Source: Bacteroidota bacterium (GTDB taxonomy: Bacteria; Bacteroidota; Bacteroidia; Flavobacteriales; Flavobacteriaceae). Taken from it: a stretch of 13,846 nucleotides of DNA. Of the stretch, positions 12,938 to 13,846 are shown piece by piece. Position 1 is the first letter of the stretch. Each line of letters starts with the position of its first letter. The stretch covers positions 1 through 13,846 of the forward strand of contig SMXJ01000091.1 of NCBI GenBank assembly GCA_004356305.1, read 5' to 3'. The position numbers were made by a program, and so were the translations under genes. The notes under the pieces are model-generated. The model had not been told where the DNA came from. It searched no databases and was given only the letters and a program-made list of their open reading frames with translations.

Positions 12938-13846
12938 ATGCTGCGTTGGATCATTTTCATTGTCATTTATATCGCGATAGATATTTACGCCTTTCAAGCG
13001 TTACGCACTGTATCCAAAAACCAATGGTTCTATTGGGCTTATATAACTATCTCTATTGTTATATTGGCCTTGTTTATCTACCAATTGAATTATGGCGCCC
13101 CTAACCGGATGATGACCCCGGCCAGGATGTACACAATTGGTGCTTTTCTGGTGATTTTTTTACCCAAGATATGTCTCATAGTATTTATGTTTGGAGAAGA
13201 TATTATCCGAATCTTTGTTGGATTGTTCATAAAGATTGGCGGAGGTGATGAAAGTTTCTATATACCTGCGCGCAGAAAGTTCGTGAGCACTCTTGCCCTT
13301 GGAGTCGCAGCCATTCCCTTTACTTCGTTGCTTTATGGAATGTTCAGAGGAAAGTACAATTATAAAGTGTTGAAATATTCCTTGGAGTTTGATGACCTCC
13401 CCGAGGCATTTGATGGTTACACCATTACGCAAATAAGCGACATTCACAGCGGTAGCTTTGATAATGCCAAAAAGGTAAAATATGCGGTAGACCTGGTGAA
13501 CGAGCAGCAAAGCGACATTATTTTGTTTACGGGCGACCTGGTTAATAATTTAGCCGGCGAAATGGATTCTTGGCAAACGATCTTTTCGAATCTCAAAGCG
13601 CCGGATGGAATATATTCGATCTTGGGGAATCACGATTATGGGGATTATATAAGCTGGGATACTGAGGAGGCAAAGGCCGATAATCTCAAAAGTCTAATAT
13701 CACTTCAGAAGGATATGGGGTGGGATCTAATGTTGAATGAAAATAGAACCATCGAAAGAAACGGAGAAACTATCAAACTGGTTGGTGTTGAGAATTGGGG
13801 GAAAGGTGGATTTAAGAAAAAAGGGGATCTCGAACAAGCTTGTGAA
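12938..13846 (+). CDS. Membrane-anchored metallophosphoesterase, YkuE-like (3' end outside window)
   Basis: The frame runs 303 codons from the ATG at 12938 to the window edge without a stop. The start is the first Met and leads directly into a hydrophobic helix. About four transmembrane segments are apparent at residues 4-24, 30-49, 66-86 and 116-134. The catalytic domain follows with the calcineurin-type metal-binding motifs: QISDIH (Asp168, His170), TGDLVNN (Asp200) and GNHDYG (Asn231, His232, Asp233). The remaining motifs, including the late GHTH-type box, should lie beyond the edge. Relatives of this layout include YkuE-type phosphoesterases, some linked to UDP-sugar or lipid-A precursor hydrolysis, but the substrate cannot be told from sequence. 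A twin-arginine-like RRKFVS (112-117) precedes the last helix, mirroring the Tat-type N-terminus of shorter relatives. It is divergent from GH92, with no visible functional link. Confidence 0.88.
   Translation, partial: MLRWIIFIVIYIAIDIYAFQALRTVSKNQWFYWAYITISIVILALFIYQLNYGAPNRMMTPARMYTIGAFLVIFLPKICLIVFMFGEDIIRIFVGLFIKIGGGDESFYIPARRKFVSTLALGVAAIPFTSLLYGMFRGKYNYKVLKYSLEFDDLPEAFDGYTITQISDIHSGSFDNAKKVKYAVDLVNEQQSDIILFTGDLVNNLAGEMDSWQTIFSNLKAPDGIYSILGNHDYGDYISWDTEEAKADNLKSLISLQKDMGWDLMLNENRTIERNGETIKLVGVENWGKGGFKKKGDLEQACE

Noticed and set aside
13160..13510. 116-codon minus-strand ORF near the right edge
   Set aside because: It is antisense to the metallophosphoesterase, whose transmembrane helices and catalytic motifs fix the plus-strand frame.
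1..13846. CRISPR array, tRNA, IS element or phage cargo
   Set aside because: I looked for regularly spaced repeats, cloverleaf-like sequences, transposase or integrase motifs and terminal inverted repeats with target duplications, and saw none.

Overview
The window looks like a stretch of chromosome from a member of the Bacteroidetes, most likely a marine Flavobacteriia. The evidence is the mix of protein families (a DUF5916 outer-membrane-type protein, a GH92 mannosidase lipoprotein, a glycosylasparaginase very like the Flavobacterium/Elizabethkingia enzyme), the lack of Shine-Dalgarno sequences before most starts, AT-rich leaders, and several TAnnTTTG-like -7 boxes about 20 nt upstream of start codons. 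I see no tRNA, rRNA, CRISPR array, transposase or phage gene. No gene looks broken; two are cut by the window edges.

Layout. Bases 1-867 hold the C-terminal part of a DUF5916 protein (+). A short gap with a small direct repeat and a perfect palindrome separates it from the convergent polA (956-3793, -), a full DNA polymerase I whose 5'-nuclease, proofreading and polymerase motifs all look intact. Next is a three-gene cyanophycin module: an isoaspartyl peptidase of the Thr-Ntn family (3961-4893, +), cyanophycinase (4881-5750, -) overlapping it tail to tail by 13 bp, and cyanophycin synthetase (5851-8487, +) divergent from the cyanophycinase. Bases 8488-8819 are non-coding and contain hairpins, one of which is a good terminator only on the minus strand. 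An apparent minus-strand operon follows: a GH92 alpha-mannosidase lipoprotein (9897-12830) and then a glycosylasparaginase (8820-9836), with a 15-bp perfect hairpin between them. Divergent from GH92, a membrane-anchored metallophosphoesterase (12938 onward, +) runs off the right edge.

How the genes work together. CphA polymerises Asp and Arg into multi-L-arginyl-poly-L-aspartate, CphB cuts the polymer into beta-Asp-Arg dipeptides, and the isoaspartyl peptidase is well placed to split these into Asp and Arg. The module could therefore be a closed store-and-recover cycle for nitrogen and carbon. The next operon handles a related bond outside the cytoplasm: GH92 would trim mannose from high-mannose N-glycans and glycosylasparaginase would cleave the GlcNAc-Asn link, releasing aspartate. 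Four neighbouring genes thus make or break amide bonds on the aspartate side chain, two of them with Thr-nucleophile Ntn hydrolases in different compartments. Any metabolic link between the two modules is inference.

The enzymes belong to known families. The less expected observations are the completeness of the cyanophycin cycle, an HxxEH motif in the CphA N-domain, a possible clamp-binding motif in the PolA linker, the structured cphB-cphA intergenic region, and the combined Tat plus lipobox signal on the glycosylasparaginase.
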